Positions 62,452 to 64,000 of a stretch of 64,000 nucleotides of DNA are shown here, piece after piece. The DNA comes from Mucilaginibacter sp. (GTDB taxonomy: Bacteria > Bacteroidota > Bacteroidia > Sphingobacteriales > Sphingobacteriaceae). The notes beneath the pieces were generated by a model that ran no database searches, was not told the origin of the DNA, and saw only the letters and a program-made list of their open reading frames with translations. The DNA is taken from the NCBI GenBank assembly GCA_030445275.1, contig JAUCSE010000012.1, positions 1 to 64,000 of the forward strand, given 5' to 3'. Position 1 is the first letter of the stretch; the number at the start of each line of letters is the position of its first letter. Both the position numbers and the translations under genes were made by a program.

Positions 62452-63609
62452 TTATATCATCTTCTTGATCTGCGAAGCCATAAAGCTAGTGCCCAGCCCC
62501 AACAACGCGATCAGGGTAAATGACCAGCGTAAACTAGTTGCCTGTGCAATAAAACCGATCAAAGGCGGCCCGATCAGGAAACCCAAAAATCCAACCGTTG
62601 ATACTGCCGCAATGGCTATCCCCGGAGCCAGAGTTTTTGATTTACCCGCTATGGCAAGCACCAAAGGAACTACCGATGATACGCCGACACCCACCATTAA
62701 AAAGCCTGCAGTTGCCGTATATATATTAGGGAAGATAACTGCCAGCAGCAAACCCGTAGTACTGATAACACCACTAAATTGCAAAATTTTACTTACGCCA
62801 AATTTTGTCACCAATCCATCAGCGCCAAACCTGCCTGCAGCCATGGTAGCCATAAAGGCAATGCTGCCTACGGTGGTTAGTGTCTCGGGCACGGTAACTA
62901 CTTTCTGAAAATAAACCCCGCTCCAGTCAAACATAGTTCCTTCGGTTATCAGGCTTGCAAAAGCAATAAAGCCCAATTTCAGGATATTGTAATCGGGCTT
63001 GGCAAACAAGGGCTGCGATTCAGAGGCTTCATCTTCAGGCAGCAGGTTTTTATACGAAACCAATACCATGATCCAGCATAGTATACCGATTATTACATAG
63101 TGTATCCATAACGGCAATTGCAGGTTGATAGCCAGCGTACCTATAGCAACGCCGCTAAACCCGGCCAAACTCCACAAACCATGAAAAGAGGCCATGATGG
63201 AGCGGCCGTACAACGATTCGATCCCAACGGCCTGGGTATTCATGGCAACCTCAAATACATTATTTAAAAAGCCGAAAAAGAACAGCACAATGACCAACTG
63301 CCAGATGTGCGTAATTAAACCGATCATACACAACACCAACGGAAATAACAGCGCTGCCGCAATCAGTACCCGGCGACTTTTGTATTTGGTTACCATCCAG
63401 CCGGAAATGGGCAAGCTGGTTAGCAAACCTATAGGCAGCGAAAACAGCACACTACCCAGCTCGGCATTGCTTAAATTAAAAAATGCCTTCAGGTCGTGAA
63501 TACGGCAGGTCCAACTTGAATAGGTTAATCCGCAGATAAAGAAAAATATACAGGTGGCAATGCGGTGCGAGCGCTTGGCATCAATGAGTAAGGTAGATAA
63601 AGACAACAT
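62452..63609 (-). CDS. MFS transporter
   Basis: A 385-residue polytopic protein with 12 predicted helices. The loop after helix 2 has GWMVTKYKSRRVL and the second half repeats the pattern GRFGADGLVTKFGVSKIL, the two A-like motifs of the major facilitator superfamily. Overall it resembles YbjJ-like permeases of unknown substrate. It is followed by a bidirectional terminator; its promoter side faces the HAD gene terminator. Confidence 0.88.
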   Translation of the reverse strand: MLSLSTLLIDAKRSHRIATCIFFFICGLTYSSWTCRIHDLKAFFNLSNAELGSVLFSLPIGLLTSLPISGWMVTKYKSRRVLIAAALLFPLVLCMIGLITHIWQLVIVLFFFGFLNNVFEVAMNTQAVGIESLYGRSIMASFHGLWSLAGFSGVAIGTLAINLQLPLWIHYVIIGILCWIMVLVSYKNLLPEDEASESQPLFAKPDYNILKLGFIAFASLITEGTMFDWSGVYFQKVVTVPETLTTVGSIAFMATMAAGRFGADGLVTKFGVSKILQFSGVISTTGLLLAVIFPNIYTATAGFLMVGVGVSSVVPLVLAIAGKSKTLAPGIAIAAVSTVGFLGFLIGPPLIGFIAQATSLRWSFTLIALLGLGTSFMASQIKKMI

Positions 63610-63646
63610 ATATCTGTTTAAAAGCCCAGATGGGCGGTATTAAAAT

Positions 63647-63684
63647 TGCCTGCCAGGAGAGTTTTACCGCTCCGGGCAGGCATT
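63647..63684 (-). terminator. terminator of the HAD hydrolase gene
   Basis: Stem GCCTGCC/GGCAGGC with a 19-base loop that can itself pair in part. On the minus strand it is followed by AATTTTAATACC. It lies 12 bases after the minus-strand stop codon at 63696. Confidence 0.6.
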
Positions 63685-63695
63685 ATAAATAGGTA

Positions 63696-64000
63696 TTAAG
63701 CCAGCACGGCGTTATTCCACAGATGCTGGTGAATTTCATCGTAATCATCAAGCTTCACAATATCGCTGATCTCTGCCAGTTTTTTATTGTTAATACCGAT
63801 AAAACGAATCCCCAGCTGCCGGGTAGCTTCATAATCCCACCTACCATCTCCAACATAAACAATATCGGTCATCGGCACTTCGGTATGATGCAGCTCGTTC
63901 ATTTGACGGATGGTATTGCCGATAATATCACGCCTTGCTTTTGCATCCTGCGCAAAGGAAGCTGCGGCACAGCCATCAATATTTATACCGGCACAACGCA
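63696..64000 (-). CDS. HAD family hydrolase, 3' part
   Basis: The last 100 residues of a haloacid-dehalogenase-type hydrolase; the 5' part is cut by the window edge. The motif IV segment IVYVGDGRWDYEATRQLGIRFIGI, with the GDxxxD metal-binding acidic residues, is clear, followed by the final strand and helix (IVKLDDYDEIHQHL). The open frame continues through the window end without a start. The substrate is unknown, probably a small phosphate ester. Confidence 0.8.
   Translation of the reverse strand, partial: RCAGINIDGCAAASFAQDAKARRDIIGNTIRQMNELHHTEVPMTDIVYVGDGRWDYEATRQLGIRFIGINNKKLAEISDIVKLDDYDEIHQHLWNNAVLA

Overview
The window reads as chromosomal DNA of a Bacteroidota bacterium of the family Sphingobacteriaceae, probably Mucilaginibacter or a close relative. 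Supporting signs are the Bacteroidota-type -7 boxes (TAnnTTTG) with no Shine-Dalgarno sequences, SusC-like and carboxypeptidase-regulatory-domain outer-membrane proteins, DUF5686, DUF6263, a 60-residue histone-H1-like protein, GH125, and a dcw cluster with a PASTA-bearing FtsI and an FtsZ with a long tail. The genus is an inference.

Positions 1-31000 are ordinary core and accessory metabolism: a small outer-membrane barrel, an M16 peptidase pair (one active, one inactive subunit), a UbiD decarboxylase, a TauE/SafE plus DUF1634 membrane pair, an outer-membrane receptor-like barrel, an alpha/beta hydrolase, DinB, a DUF885 lipoprotein, DUF6263, LigA, a methyltransferase, an ArsR/SRPBCC operon with two palindromic operators and a broken Rossmann-fold gene at its end, a DUF5686 protein, DapA, a histone-like protein, a GH125 mannosidase, a phospho-sugar mutase and an alpha-oxoamine synthase.

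Positions 31166-47257 are one long minus-strand division and cell-wall (dcw) cluster in transcription order mraZ, rsmH, ftsL-like, ftsI, murE, mraY, murD, ftsW, murG, murC, ftsQ, ftsA, ftsZ. It makes UDP-MurNAc-pentapeptide and lipid II (MurC, MurD, MurE, MraY, MurG) and the septal synthase and divisome (FtsW, FtsI, FtsL, FtsQ, FtsA, FtsZ). Three 10-bp-spaced MraZ-type boxes lie upstream of mraZ, three DnaA-box-like 9-mers lie between ftsA and ftsZ, and a strong terminator follows ftsZ.

Positions about 47400-61430 look like an AT-richer accessory island between the dcw cluster and ordinary genes. It carries a HEPN-like protein, orphan hypothetical proteins, a lipoprotein, three multi-spanning GT-C-type glycosyltransferases with an overlooked 55-residue membrane protein coupled to one of them, a serine recombinase with a small partner, and a 1383-residue protein joining an Mrr-like nuclease domain to a NACHT/STAND ATPase (a likely anti-phage effector). 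A motif containing TGAGTCGGTTCAAAC occurs in inverted orientation at both ends.

Positions 61685-64000 return to ordinary genes: a duplicated-domain secreted protein, an MFS transporter and the 3' end of a HAD hydrolase.

The intergenic DNA is rich in hairpin-forming and tandem repeats built from short words (often 8 bp), in several families that recur across the window. No rRNA, tRNA or CRISPR array was recognised.
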